Of a stretch of DNA of 8,405 bases, positions 1-6,261 are shown piece after piece. Source of the DNA: Methylococcaceae bacterium (GTDB taxonomy: Bacteria > Pseudomonadota > Gammaproteobacteria > Methylococcales > Methylomonadaceae); NCBI GenBank assembly GCA_947506075.1, contig CANNNN010000099.1, forward strand, positions 1-8,405. The letters run 5' to 3'. Both the position numbers and the translations under genes were made by a program. Every line of letters begins with the position of its first letter. Within the stretch, counting starts at the first letter, position 1. The notes beneath the pieces were generated by a model. The model was not told the DNA's origin, ran no database searches, and was given only the letters and a program-made list of their open reading frames with translations.

Positions 1-3000
1 AACACTGGCCGCTTAATGTGACAGCTAATAACAAGCCTGCGCTGGTCATGAATAAAGACGGCATACCTTCTGTTAAACTGGCAGCGAACATGTTGCATCA
101 GATTGATGGCGAGTTCCGCTGGAACTCTATTCCGGATAACTTAAGATTACCCGAAGATATCGGTCTGATCGCTCTGCGCATTAATGGCGCGGGCATACCA
201 ACGCCAGCCATAAAAGACGGGCAACTCTGGTTAAAGGAAAGTGAAACTGGCTTAAAAAAACCGGAAAATATCCAGAATAATCTGGATATCCAGGTCTTTC
301 GAAAAATCACCGATGAAGTACCCGCCGAAGTTTTAACCCGCCTGGTACTGGACGTCTCCGGCGAGCAACGCGAGGTAAAACTGCCCCAAGCTGCTCTGGA
401 TGGCTTTATCCCGTTGAGCTTACAAAGCCCATTACCCGCCCGCCTTGAAGCCGACGGACAGTTATTGGTTCAACTCCGTCCCGGTCATTGGCAGATTGAC
501 CTAGTGGCTAGAAACAGCATGGCATTGAATGAGCTTGTGCTTCCCAAGCGGGATCTCGTTCCCAATCTCCAGCTTGGGAACGAGGAGGAAATCTGGTCAT
601 TCGATGCCCGCCCCCAACTGCGCGTGGTTGAAATCGAACGCTTAAGCGCGATAGACCCCAGCCTCACTAATTTACCAGACGAATGGAAAATCCTCCCCGC
701 TTATAAAATCAACCCGGGGCAGTCTATGGGCTTTAAAACCATACGGAGAGGAGACCCGGAGCCGGAGCCCAATCAACTTAACTTAAGTAAAAAATTGTGG
801 CTGGATTTTGACGGCTCAGGCTATACCGTCAATGACACCATTACCGGCAAGTTGACCCGGGGTTGGCGACTAAATACCTTACCGCAAACGCAGCTGGGGA
901 AAGTCATGTTAAACGGCAATAACCAGTTAATTACCCAGGACACATCGGGCAAGCAAGGCGTGGAAGTCAGGTCTGGCACACTATCGCTGGATGCCGACAG
1001 CCGTACCGCTGGTGCCGTCAGTTCTATCAGCGCGACGGGTTGGGAACAGGACTTTCATACGGTCAGCGCCGAACTGAACTTACCTCCCGGCTGGCGCTTG
1101 CTGGCGACCAGCGGCGTGGACAATGTACCTGATAGCTGGATTTCCCGCTGGACCTTGCTGGATTTGTTTCTGGTGTTAATCGCCGCGCTGGCAACATCCA
1201 GGCTATGGAATAGCTATTGGGGAGGGCTGGCATTGGTTACGCTGACATTAATCTGGCATGAGCCGGGCTCGCCTCACTATGTCTGGCTGAATATTTTGGC
1301 CGCAACCGCCTTGATTAAGGTCTTGCCGCAAGGCCGATTTTTAAAAGCTATCAGCATGTATCGTAACGCTTTCTGGCTGGTGTTAATCCTGACGGCCCTG
1401 CCTTTTATGGTGGAGCAGGTGCGCACCGGACTTTATCCGCAACTGGAGCAACCCGATCTACCCATTATTCAAGCGAGTCGCAGCATTAGCATGATGGGCG
1501 AGATCAATACACCGCTGCCTGAAGCGCTCAGCGAGATGAAGAGCCAGATGCTAAAAAGATCGATGCCCCAAGATGCCCCCGCGTCTTATGGCTATACAGA
1601 CCAAGCGGCCGAATTCGGACGCATCGATCCTAAAGCCAAGGTGCAGACCGGCCCCGGCTTGCCGCAATGGCAATGGCATAAGGTGCAGTTGTCATGGAAC
1701 GGTTCTGTCGATGCAGGACAACAGCTGCGCTTATGGTATTTAACGCCGACGCTTACCCTGCTGCTTAATTTCGTCCGCGTGATTTTGGTAGCGCTGCTGG
1801 CCTTGCTGATGTTTGGAGTGGCTGAAAAAATCAGCTTTAAAAACTTAAGATCTTCGACACCCTTACTGCTGTGTTTTTTATTATTACCATTGCTGTCCCT
1901 GCCCTCCCCCAACGTCTATGCAGACATTCCGGATAAAGCCTTACTGGACGAACTGAGAACTCGGCTGCTGGAAAAACCGGTGCAGCCTGACTGTTTACCG
2001 AGTTGCGCGCAAATACAGCAGATGAAGCTAGTGATTACCGACCAGGAATTGACTGTTACGCTGCAGATTCATGCCCAACAAGCTGTAGCTATTCCTTTGC
2101 CCGCAGAATATCAGCAATGGTTCCCTAATCAGATCCTGGTTGACGGTAAAGCCGCACTGGGTCTTTACCGCGATAACAACGGCTTGTGGATCAATTTAGG
2201 CATAGGCGAGCATCAGTTGGTCATGAGCGGGATAACGCCGTTACTCAGTAAATTTACGCTGCCGCTACCGTTAAAACCGAATTGGGTCAGCATCCAAGCC
2301 AGTGGCTGGGACATTTTAGGCCTGCAGGCAAATGGCCAGGTTGATGATCAGCTGCAATTTAGCCGAATTAATCAAACTAAACAGCAACAACATGATGCGG
2401 CGCTGGAACCTATTGCGTTGCCCCCGTTTGTCAGGCTTGAACGCCACTTGCAACTGGGCTTGGACTGGCAGGTCGTCACTCGGATCATCAGGGTCTCGCC
2501 GGCAGATTCCGCCATAGTACTGGCTGTTCCGTTGTTGCCGGGCGAGTCGGTTACTAGCGCAGGCATTCGGGTCAAAGAAGGTAAGGTCGAAGTGAACATC
2601 CCGGCTCAACAATCCCAAATGCAATGGGAATCTACGCTGGAAAAATCGGAACAAATCAATTATGTCGCAGCCGAAAGCTCGCAATGGATAGAGGTATTAA
2701 CGGCGGATATCAGTCCTATCTGGCATGTTGAAACATCCGGCATAGCAATGATCCACCTTAATACTGAGGGGCTCTGGTTGCCGGAATGGCATCCGCATCC
2801 AGGCGAAAAAATCACTTTGCAAATAACCAGGCCCGTAGCCGTAGCAGGACAAACACTGACCATCGACAACAGCCGGTTAAGCATCAAGCCGGGGCAACGT
2901 AATCGGGACGTGCAATTAAACATCAGCCTCAGAAGCTCCCAAGGGCAACAGCACACGATTATTCTGCCGGAAAAAGCAGAGCTACAAAATGTCGCCATTA

Positions 3001-3815
3001 ATGGACAGAGCCTACCGATCAGACAGGAGGGTAGAAAGCTCACACTGCCGGTTAATCCCGGCAAACAGGAAGTCTTACTAAACTGGCGGGAAGCGAGCGG
3101 CATAAGCAACAGCATGGCAACGCCGGAGGTGGACTTGGGACTGGCGAGCGTCAATGCCAGCCTGAACATCGAGCTGGGCCAGGATCGCTGGGTCTTGTTT
3201 GCGTTCGGGCCAAAACTGGGGCCGGCAGTTTTATTTTGGGGGGTGCTGATCGTTTTATTTATCGTATCGCTAGGCTTGGGTAAAATCCGCCTGACCCCGT
3301 TAAAAGCCTCGCAATGGTTTTTATTGTTGGTGGGGCTTAGCCAGATACCGCTGCAATCGGCCATCATTGTTATTGCGTGGTTAATGCTGTTGGGTTGGCG
3401 CAGAACGCAACAACTTGCTGGCATGCGCTATTTTAATGCGCTGCAAGTGCTCATAGCCGGATTAACGTTGGTAGCGCTGGGCCTGTTGTTTTTCGCTGTC
3501 AAACAAGGACTACTCGGCTCACCCGACATGCAAGTTATCGGCAACCAGTCCTCTGCCTTCAACTTAGACTGGTATCAAGATAGAAGCCTGGCGACTTTAC
3601 CAGTAGCGACACTGATCTCAGTACCGCTAATTGTGTATCGCATATTGATGCTGGCCTGGTCGTTATGGTTGGCGGTGTCCTTGCTGAACTGGCTAAAATG
3701 GGGCTGGGAATGTTTTGCCAGTAATGGCTTTTGGCATAAAACCATCGCTAAAAAGCAAGCGTTGGCAGTCGAACCGGACGACAAGTGGTTAGCGGATGAA
3801 CCAGAAGTAAAATAA
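1..3815 (+). CDS. Large multi-pass membrane protein of unknown function (5' partial)
   Basis: The reading frame is open from base 3 to the TAA at 3813-3815. The GTG at 18 is probably not the start, because the frame reads on upstream (H-W-P-L-N before it) and residue 1 is not a natural N-terminus. Numbering from base 18 gives 1265 residues. Residues 1-375 are soluble and beta-rich. Hydrophobic segments follow at about 379-397, 402-413, 421-437, 450-466, 578-600 and 614-628. A second long soluble region (about 635-1060) carries a cysteine pair at 659/663 (C-x3-C). About four more hydrophobic segments lie between 1069 and 1224, and the tail is short and charged. The soluble parts are probably extracytoplasmic. 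Residues 614-635 resemble a signal peptide inside the protein. I do not recognise a named family and see no catalytic motif. It is followed by a hairpin, so it probably ends its own transcript. Residues 175-190 are encoded by a palindromic repeat. Confidence 0.85.
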   Translation, partial: HWPLNVTANNKPALVMNKDGIPSVKLAANMLHQIDGEFRWNSIPDNLRLPEDIGLIALRINGAGIPTPAIKDGQLWLKESETGLKKPENIQNNLDIQVFRKITDEVPAEVLTRLVLDVSGEQREVKLPQAALDGFIPLSLQSPLPARLEADGQLLVQLRPGHWQIDLVARNSMALNELVLPKRDLVPNLQLGNEEEIWSFDARPQLRVVEIERLSAIDPSLTNLPDEWKILPAYKINPGQSMGFKTIRRGDPEPEPNQLNLSKKLWLDFDGSGYTVNDTITGKLTRGWRLNTLPQTQLGKVMLNGNNQLITQDTSGKQGVEVRSGTLSLDADSRTAGAVSSISATGWEQDFHTVSAELNLPPGWRLLATSGVDNVPDSWISRWTLLDLFLVLIAALATSRLWNSYWGGLALVTLTLIWHEPGSPHYVWLNILAATALIKVLPQGRFLKAISMYRNAFWLVLILTALPFMVEQVRTGLYPQLEQPDLPIIQASRSISMMGEINTPLPEALSEMKSQMLKRSMPQDAPASYGYTDQAAEFGRIDPKAKVQTGPGLPQWQWHKVQLSWNGSVDAGQQLRLWYLTPTLTLLLNFVRVILVALLALLMFGVAEKISFKNLRSSTPLLLCFLLLPLLSLPSPNVYADIPDKALLDELRTRLLEKPVQPDCLPSCAQIQQMKLVITDQELTVTLQIHAQQAVAIPLPAEYQQWFPNQILVDGKAALGLYRDNNGLWINLGIGEHQLVMSGITPLLSKFTLPLPLKPNWVSIQASGWDILGLQANGQVDDQLQFSRINQTKQQQHDAALEPIALPPFVRLERHLQLGLDWQVVTRIIRVSPADSAIVLAVPLLPGESVTSAGIRVKEGKVEVNIPAQQSQMQWESTLEKSEQINYVAAESSQWIEVLTADISPIWHVETSGIAMIHLNTEGLWLPEWHPHPGEKITLQITRPVAVAGQTLTIDNSRLSIKPGQRNRDVQLNISLRSSQGQQHTIILPEKAELQNVAINGQSLPIRQEGRKLTLPVNPGKQEVLLNWREASGISNSMATPEVDLGLASVNASLNIELGQDRWVLFAFGPKLGPAVLFWGVLIVLFIVSLGLGKIRLTPLKASQWFLLLVGLSQIPLQSAIIVIAWLMLLGWRRTQQLAGMRYFNALQVLIAGLTLVALGLLFFAVKQGLLGSPDMQVIGNQSSAFNLDWYQDRSLATLPVATLISVPLIVYRILMLAWSLWLAVSLLNWLKWGWECFASNGFWHKTIAKKQALAVEPDDKWLADEPEVK
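541..585. repeat. Palindromic repeat element embedded in frame in a coding region
   Basis: A perfect 11-bp inverted repeat, CTCGTTCCCAA (555-565) and TTGGGAACGAG (574-584), surrounds an 8-base loop. A further copy of the left arm, TTCCCAAGC at 541-549, can also pair perfectly with GCTTGGGAA at 572-580, so two alternative hairpins are possible. From memory, palindromes of the type TTCCCAAGC...GCTTGGGAA are dispersed repeats in several gammaproteobacterial genomes; no second copy is seen in this window. It is unusual that the element lies inside the large membrane protein gene without breaking its frame. It encodes about residues 175-190, in a linker-like stretch before the IWSFDARPQLR segment. 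Confidence 0.7.
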
Positions 3816-3824
3816 TTCACTATC

Positions 3825-3866
3825 AAATTACCAGCCATCAAACGCAATGAATCGCTGGTAATTTTT
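3825..3866 (+). terminator. Terminator-like hairpin after the large membrane protein gene
   Basis: AAATTACCAGC (3825-3835) is perfectly complementary to GCTGGTAATTT (3854-3864). The loop is 18 bases and a run of T follows at 3862-3866. It begins 9 bases after the TAA of the upstream gene. The stem is AT-rich and the loop long, so termination may be inefficient, but the position fits an intrinsic terminator. Confidence 0.5.
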
Positions 3867-3871
3867 AATTG

Positions 3872-3885
3872 CACCAGTACTGGTG
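3872..3885. promoter_or_regulatory. Perfect 14-bp palindrome upstream of trmN6, possible operator
   Basis: CACCAGTACTGGTG reads the same on both strands. It sits between the hairpin at 3825-3866 and the methyltransferase gene, about 107 bases before that gene's ATG. CTGG (3880-3883) can pair alternatively with CCAG (3890-3893). No convincing -35/-10 pair was found between here and the ATG at 3992, so a role as operator is only a suggestion. Confidence 0.3.
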
Positions 3886-3991
3886 ATGACCAGGAAAAAT
3901 CTTGTTCAATAATAGCCATCTGCGTCATCAGCATTCTATTTTTAACGGCTGGATTTACCCATCTAACTACCTTTTCTAGCTCAATAAATCC

Positions 3992-4708
3992 ATGACTACC
4001 TTCCACTTCCAACAATTTTCAGTGCTGCAAAAAGACTCAGGCATGAAAGTTTGCACCGATGCCGTGTTATTCGGCGCTATGGCGCCGATCAAGCAGGGCG
4101 ATCAAGTCCTGGACATCGGCACCGGCACCGGGGTGCTTGCGCTAATGGCCGCTCAACTGGGCGCAGCAACGGTGACCGCTGTGGAATTGACGCCGCAGGC
4201 CTATCAGGAAGCAGAGCATAATTTCAATAGCAGTCCTTGGCCAGAACGGCTTGAAGCTGTCCATCTGGATATTCAAAGCTTTGCATTAGCGACGGGTCAG
4301 CAATATGACCTGATCATCAGCAATCCGCCGTTTTTTGAAAATCACAGCAAGACCAGCAACGCACTTAGAAATAGCGCCAGACACACCGATCAACTGCCGT
4401 TTGCCGATTTGGTCAGCATTGCTAATACGTTATTATCCGAGCAGGGTTTGTTTTATCTGTTGCTTCCCGCTCATGCGGTAACCAGGTTTTCTGCCCAGGC
4501 CCTAACTAAAGGATTTTATCTGATTCAGCAAACTGATTTTCGAGGCTATGAGCATAATGCAGCCAAAGTATCCGCATTGACTTACAGTCGCACAGACGCC
4601 GACTGTGGCTCACGGTTGTTGACGATCTATAAATCCTGCGGCGTTTACAGTCAAGACAGTGAAGATTATCTAAGGGATTTTCTATTGCGGTTTGCCACGT
4701 CCCGCTGA
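3992..4708 (+). CDS. trmN6: tRNA1(Val) (adenine(37)-N6)-methyltransferase, TrmN6/YfiC family
   Basis: This family of cytoplasmic enzymes transfers a methyl group from S-adenosylmethionine to N6 of A37, next to the anticodon of tRNA1(Val). The 238-residue length matches the roughly 245 residues of E. coli YfiC. The start F-x-F-x-Q-F-x-V followed by MKVCTDAVLFGAMAP (residues 18-32) is the typical family opening. The SAM-binding glycine loop is DIGTGTG (41-47), with an acidic residue in AVEL at 63-66. The N6-amino methyltransferase catalytic motif is NPPF (111-114), preceded by DLIIS. The start codon is the ATG that gives the usual family N-terminus; no strong Shine-Dalgarno sequence precedes it. 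The gene stands alone between terminator-like hairpins, so it is probably monocistronic. The substrate is inferred from the family, since related N6-methyltransferases share the core. Confidence 0.9.
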   Translation: MTTFHFQQFSVLQKDSGMKVCTDAVLFGAMAPIKQGDQVLDIGTGTGVLALMAAQLGAATVTAVELTPQAYQEAEHNFNSSPWPERLEAVHLDIQSFALATGQQYDLIISNPPFFENHSKTSNALRNSARHTDQLPFADLVSIANTLLSEQGLFYLLLPAHAVTRFSAQALTKGFYLIQQTDFRGYEHNAAKVSALTYSRTDADCGSRLLTIYKSCGVYSQDSEDYLRDFLLRFATSR

Positions 4709-4798
4709 AACGACCGGCCTAAAGAAACTGGATGGGATGTACCCGTAGTTTACACATCGAACAGTCGAACATGGCTGAGACGCCACTCTTTAAGGCAA
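4709..4798. other. Short intergenic stretch after trmN6
   Basis: No gene is seen here. A weak imperfect hairpin is possible between AAACT (4725-4729) and AGTTT (4747-4751), with an inner GGG/CCC pairing. The words CGAAC and ACATCGAAC recur (the latter again near 5082), which may be chance. Confidence 0.3.
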
Positions 4799-4824
4799 AA
4801 AAACCGCCCTGCCGGACGGTTTTT
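4799..4824. terminator. Bidirectional intrinsic terminator between convergent genes
   Basis: The stem runs AAAAACCGCCC, loop TGCC, GGACGGTTTTT, with a single C/A mismatch on the + strand that becomes a T-G wobble on the - strand. A T-tract follows the GC-rich stem in both directions. It lies 90 bases after the trmN6 stop and 25 bases after the stop of the small secreted-peptide gene on the opposite strand, so it can end both transcripts. Confidence 0.85.
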
Positions 4825-4849
4825 CTATTGTTTTAACCACTTAAGTGCA

Positions 4850-4984
4850 CTAGTACTTATGGGTAGTTCCATAAATAGAATTATCTATCGCCACGTCTTC
4901 AACAAGGATAGAAGCTTGTGCGCCAGAGACCACAAAACCCAAGGCTATTGCGACAACCAGTTTGTTTTTAATCAATATATTCAT
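4850..4984 (-). CDS. Tiny secreted peptide precursor (44 aa, signal peptide)
   Basis: I do not recognise the product. The frame can be extended upstream to 5032, but the ATG at 4984 is preferred: it has an AGAGG Shine-Dalgarno (4999-4995) ten bases upstream and begins a standard signal peptide. That peptide has a basic start (MNILIKNK), a hydrophobic core (LVVAIALGFVV) and an A-Q-A cleavage site after residue 24. The predicted mature peptide is only 20 residues (S25 to Y44), with three acidic residues, one lysine and no cysteine. A good terminator follows the stop by 25 bases and a TTGACA-containing dyad lies upstream, so the unit looks complete. The alternative is the preserved N-terminus of a truncated exported protein; no other frame continues the coding sequence after the stop. 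Confidence 0.55.
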   Translation of the reverse strand: MNILIKNKLVVAIALGFVVSGAQASILVEDVAIDNSIYGTTHKY

Positions 4985-5019
4985 GATTTTAAAGCCTCTG
5001 TTAATGTTATAAAGAGTTG

Positions 5020-5054
5020 ACCCACTTAACAAAGCGTGTCAAAAATCCTGACAC
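5020..5054 (-). promoter_or_regulatory. Dyad and possible promoter of the small secreted-peptide gene
   Basis: GTGTCA (5036-5041) and TGACAC (5049-5054) form a 6-bp dyad with a 7-base spacer, the size of a site for a dimeric helix-turn-helix regulator. On the - strand one arm supplies a perfect -35 hexamer TTGACA (5042-5037). The best matching -10 at 16 bases is weak (TCAACT, 5020-5015). A good -35 overlapping a dyad with a poor -10 would fit a regulated promoter. The regulator is not identifiable. Confidence 0.35.
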
Positions 5055-5100
5055 ATTTTGAAAAATGCAAACAGGCGGCATACATCGAACAAACTAAGCG

Positions 5101-5177
5101 GTAGAAATAGTAAAGGCAACCCAGTCGGCGGCCTTTACTCGGGGACATGGTGCTCCGTCAGTCTAGATAACTAACGG
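5101..5177 (-). other. Structured 3' region of skp: hairpins, possible weak terminator
   Basis: Reading the - strand from the skp stop, the first hairpin is CCGTTAG (5177-5171) with CTGACGG (5161-5155), with one G-T pair. A competing pairing joins CGGAG (5157-5153) to CCCCG (5144-5140) with one mismatch, and shares the CGG bases with the first. Next comes a perfect 9-bp stem, AGTAAAGGC (5139-5131) with GCCTTTACT (5117-5109) and a 13-base loop, followed by a short T-rich run (ATTTCTACC). The last stem may be a weak terminator for skp. The rest of 4985-5187 holds no gene that I can see. Confidence 0.4.
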
Positions 5178-5187
5178 ATAAAATCAT

Positions 5188-5688
5188 TTAATTTGGCAGA
5201 GCGGATAATTTTTGTTGAACTTGAGCCGTCACATCAATTTCATCACTGGAATAAATAACGCCATCGGTCAGCAACAAATCAAAATTTTGCTCTTTGGCTA
5301 TACCGCGAATAACTTCAACGATACGGCTTTGCAATTTACCCAATTCTTCATTACGACGAACATTAAAATCTTCGCTGAATTCCTGCTGTGCTCTTTTTGC
5401 ATCCCTTTTCTTGTTCAGAATATCTTTTTCCATATTGCTTCGAGCTGATGCACCCATTACAGCCGCATCTTTAGCCATTTTGTCATCCATGCCTTGAATT
5501 TCTTTTTGTTGGGCAACTAATTGCTTGTCCCTAGGTGAAAATTCTTGTTCCAGACGTTTTTTGGCTTTTTCAGCTTGAGGAGCTTTCTCAAGTACGGCAG
5601 GAATATTAACAAAACCAATCTTTAAGTCAGCAAAACTTACATTGGTAATAAGCAATAATCCTAAAAATAGGGCAATTTTCGTTTTCAT
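5188..5688 (-). CDS. Periplasmic chaperone, Skp/OmpH family
   Basis: Skp-family proteins are trimeric 'jellyfish' chaperones that hold unfolded outer-membrane proteins in the periplasm for delivery to the BAM complex. The 166-residue length matches E. coli Skp (161). Residues 1-20 form a signal peptide with cleavage after VSFA. The mature protein opens with DLKIGFVNIPAVLEKAPQ (21-38), the family's first beta strand and helix. A long charged, coiled-coil-like helical region follows (about 38-125, rich in K, E, Q and R). The end, NFDLLLTDGVIYSSDEIDVT (135-154), is the family's closing strands. The gene is not next to bamA, lpxD or fabZ as skp usually is, so it may be a second paralogue or a relocated gene. 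It has its own strong promoter. The Shine-Dalgarno is poor (AGAGA about 18 bases upstream). The family is sure; its role as the main Skp is not. Confidence 0.9.
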   Translation of the reverse strand: MKTKIALFLGLLLITNVSFADLKIGFVNIPAVLEKAPQAEKAKKRLEQEFSPRDKQLVAQQKEIQGMDDKMAKDAAVMGASARSNMEKDILNKKRDAKRAQQEFSEDFNVRRNEELGKLQSRIVEVIRGIAKEQNFDLLLTDGVIYSSDEIDVTAQVQQKLSALPN

Positions 5689-5748
5689 TGTTAAACTTGT
5701 CTCTGGTTGTAAGGTGAAAGGAAATAAAAAACTTAGCAGTTTTGTTGG

Positions 5749-5777
5749 ATTATAAAGGGGCTAGGCTTTTTAAACAA
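5749..5777 (-). promoter_or_regulatory. Sigma-70 promoter of the skp-like gene
   Basis: On the - strand a perfect -10 TATAAT (5754-5749) lies 17 bases from a -35 TTGTTT (5777-5772). Transcription should begin near 5742, giving a leader of about 54 bases before the ATG at 5688. The -35 is overlapped by a CTTTTT (5766-5771)/AAAAAG (5776-5781) inverted repeat with a 4-base loop. This repeat could also act as a weak terminator for the DksA-like gene upstream. Confidence 0.7.
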
Positions 5778-5820
5778 AAAGAATTACATGAAATAGCCTG
5801 AGGTTTGCGTATTTTATCGG

Positions 5821-6150
5821 TTAACAACCCGCCTGACTGGCGCACTTGATACACAGACTGGAATAAGGCACTACTTTTAAGCGCTCCTTGCTGATCGGTT
5901 TGCCGCAAACCTGACATAGTCCGTATTGGCCTATATCTATTCTTGCAATCGCCTGCTTGACCATTTCCATTTCTGTTCTGGCCGCATTGCCCAAATCATC
6001 CAGAACCTCATTATTCTCAGCCTGAGTCGCCTGCTCTTCAACGTTTTGATCTAATGGTTCCTGAATATCCTGGGAAATTCTAGCCAAGCGATCATCCAGT
6101 TCTTCCAGCATTTCAATCAGGCTGTTGCGTGTTTCTTCATATTCTTTCAT
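5821..6150 (-). CDS. TraR/DksA-type zinc-finger regulator (short form)
   Basis: Members of this superfamily bind in the RNA polymerase secondary channel, or are small proteins of unknown target. The ATG at 6150 is chosen, not the upstream ATG at 6192, because a strong AAGGA Shine-Dalgarno ends six bases before it. This gives 109 residues. An acidic, helical coiled-coil-like N-terminal part (1-75) leads to a C4 zinc finger: C79-x2-C82-x17-C100-x2-C103 (CQVC...CIKC). A further cysteine, C109, ends the protein. It is shorter than DksA itself (about 151). The acidic D-x2-D-x-A coiled-coil tip of DksA is not present; the corresponding stretch reads NVEEQATQAENNEVLDDL. That pattern is typical of short DksA-like proteins, so full DksA function should not be assumed. 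It has its own divergent promoter facing moxR. Confidence 0.88.
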   Translation of the reverse strand: MKEYEETRNSLIEMLEELDDRLARISQDIQEPLDQNVEEQATQAENNEVLDDLGNAARTEMEMVKQAIARIDIGQYGLCQVCGKPISKERLKVVPYSSLCIKCASQAGC

Positions 6151-6171
6151 GACTGATCCTTCTTTGTTGTC

Positions 6172-6183
6172 CAACTTAAGTTG
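6172..6183. promoter_or_regulatory. Perfect 12-bp palindrome in the DksA-like leader
   Basis: CAACTTAAGTTG is self-complementary. It lies between the predicted start of transcription of the DksA-like gene (near 6209 on the - strand) and its Shine-Dalgarno. It could be an operator or a small hairpin. Nothing shows which protein, if any, binds it. Confidence 0.3.
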
Positions 6184-6191
6184 CGCTAACA

Positions 6192-6220
6192 TTCGTTACG
6201 CTTGCGTCTTGCTCTATAAT
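6192..6220 (+). promoter_or_regulatory. Promoter of the moxR-DUF58-transglutaminase operon
   Basis: A perfect -10 TATAAT occurs at 6215-6220. At a 17-base spacing the -35 is poor (TTCGTT, 6192-6197), so the promoter may be weak or need an activator. Transcription would begin near 6227, about 35 bases before the moxR ATG. Confidence 0.5.
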
Positions 6221-6244
6221 AAAACCGAACATTTGATAACCCAA
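6215..6244 (-). promoter_or_regulatory. Promoter of the DksA-like gene
   Basis: On the - strand, -35 TTGGGT (6244-6239), a 17-base spacer and -10 TATTAT (6221-6216). Transcription would begin near 6209, giving a leader of about 60 bases. The -10 covers the same bases as the + strand TATAAT of the moxR operon. Confidence 0.5.
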
Positions 6245-6261
6245 GCATCCTATCATCCCTA

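Noticed and set aside
18..20. GTG as the start of the large membrane protein
   Set aside because: The frame stays open to the window edge upstream, no Shine-Dalgarno is visible, and the protein appears to begin in the middle of a domain.
2660..3424. A 254-codon open frame on the - strand
   Set aside because: It lies wholly inside the well-supported membrane protein gene on the + strand and has a low-complexity, Ser/Cys/Pro-rich composition typical of an antisense shadow.
3575..4015. A 146-codon open frame on the - strand covering the whole trmN6 upstream gap
   Set aside because: Most of it is antisense to the end of the large membrane protein gene and the start of trmN6. It shows no Shine-Dalgarno, signal or recognisable motif, and it would run through the terminator-like hairpin.
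4985..5032. Longer start of the secreted-peptide gene at 5032
   Set aside because: It would put 16 extra residues before a complete signal peptide, and the Shine-Dalgarno fits the ATG at 4984.
5101..5177. Resemblance to a cyclic-di-GMP (GEMM-I) riboswitch, from the GACTGGGTTGCC-like end on the - strand
   Set aside because: Only the 3' end is reminiscent. The GCAAAGCC core box and the spacing of the paired regions are absent on either strand, so a riboswitch call is not supported.
6151..6192. Longer start of the DksA-like gene at 6192
   Set aside because: The strong AAGGA Shine-Dalgarno at the correct distance points to the ATG at 6150, and the extra 14 residues do not resemble the family.
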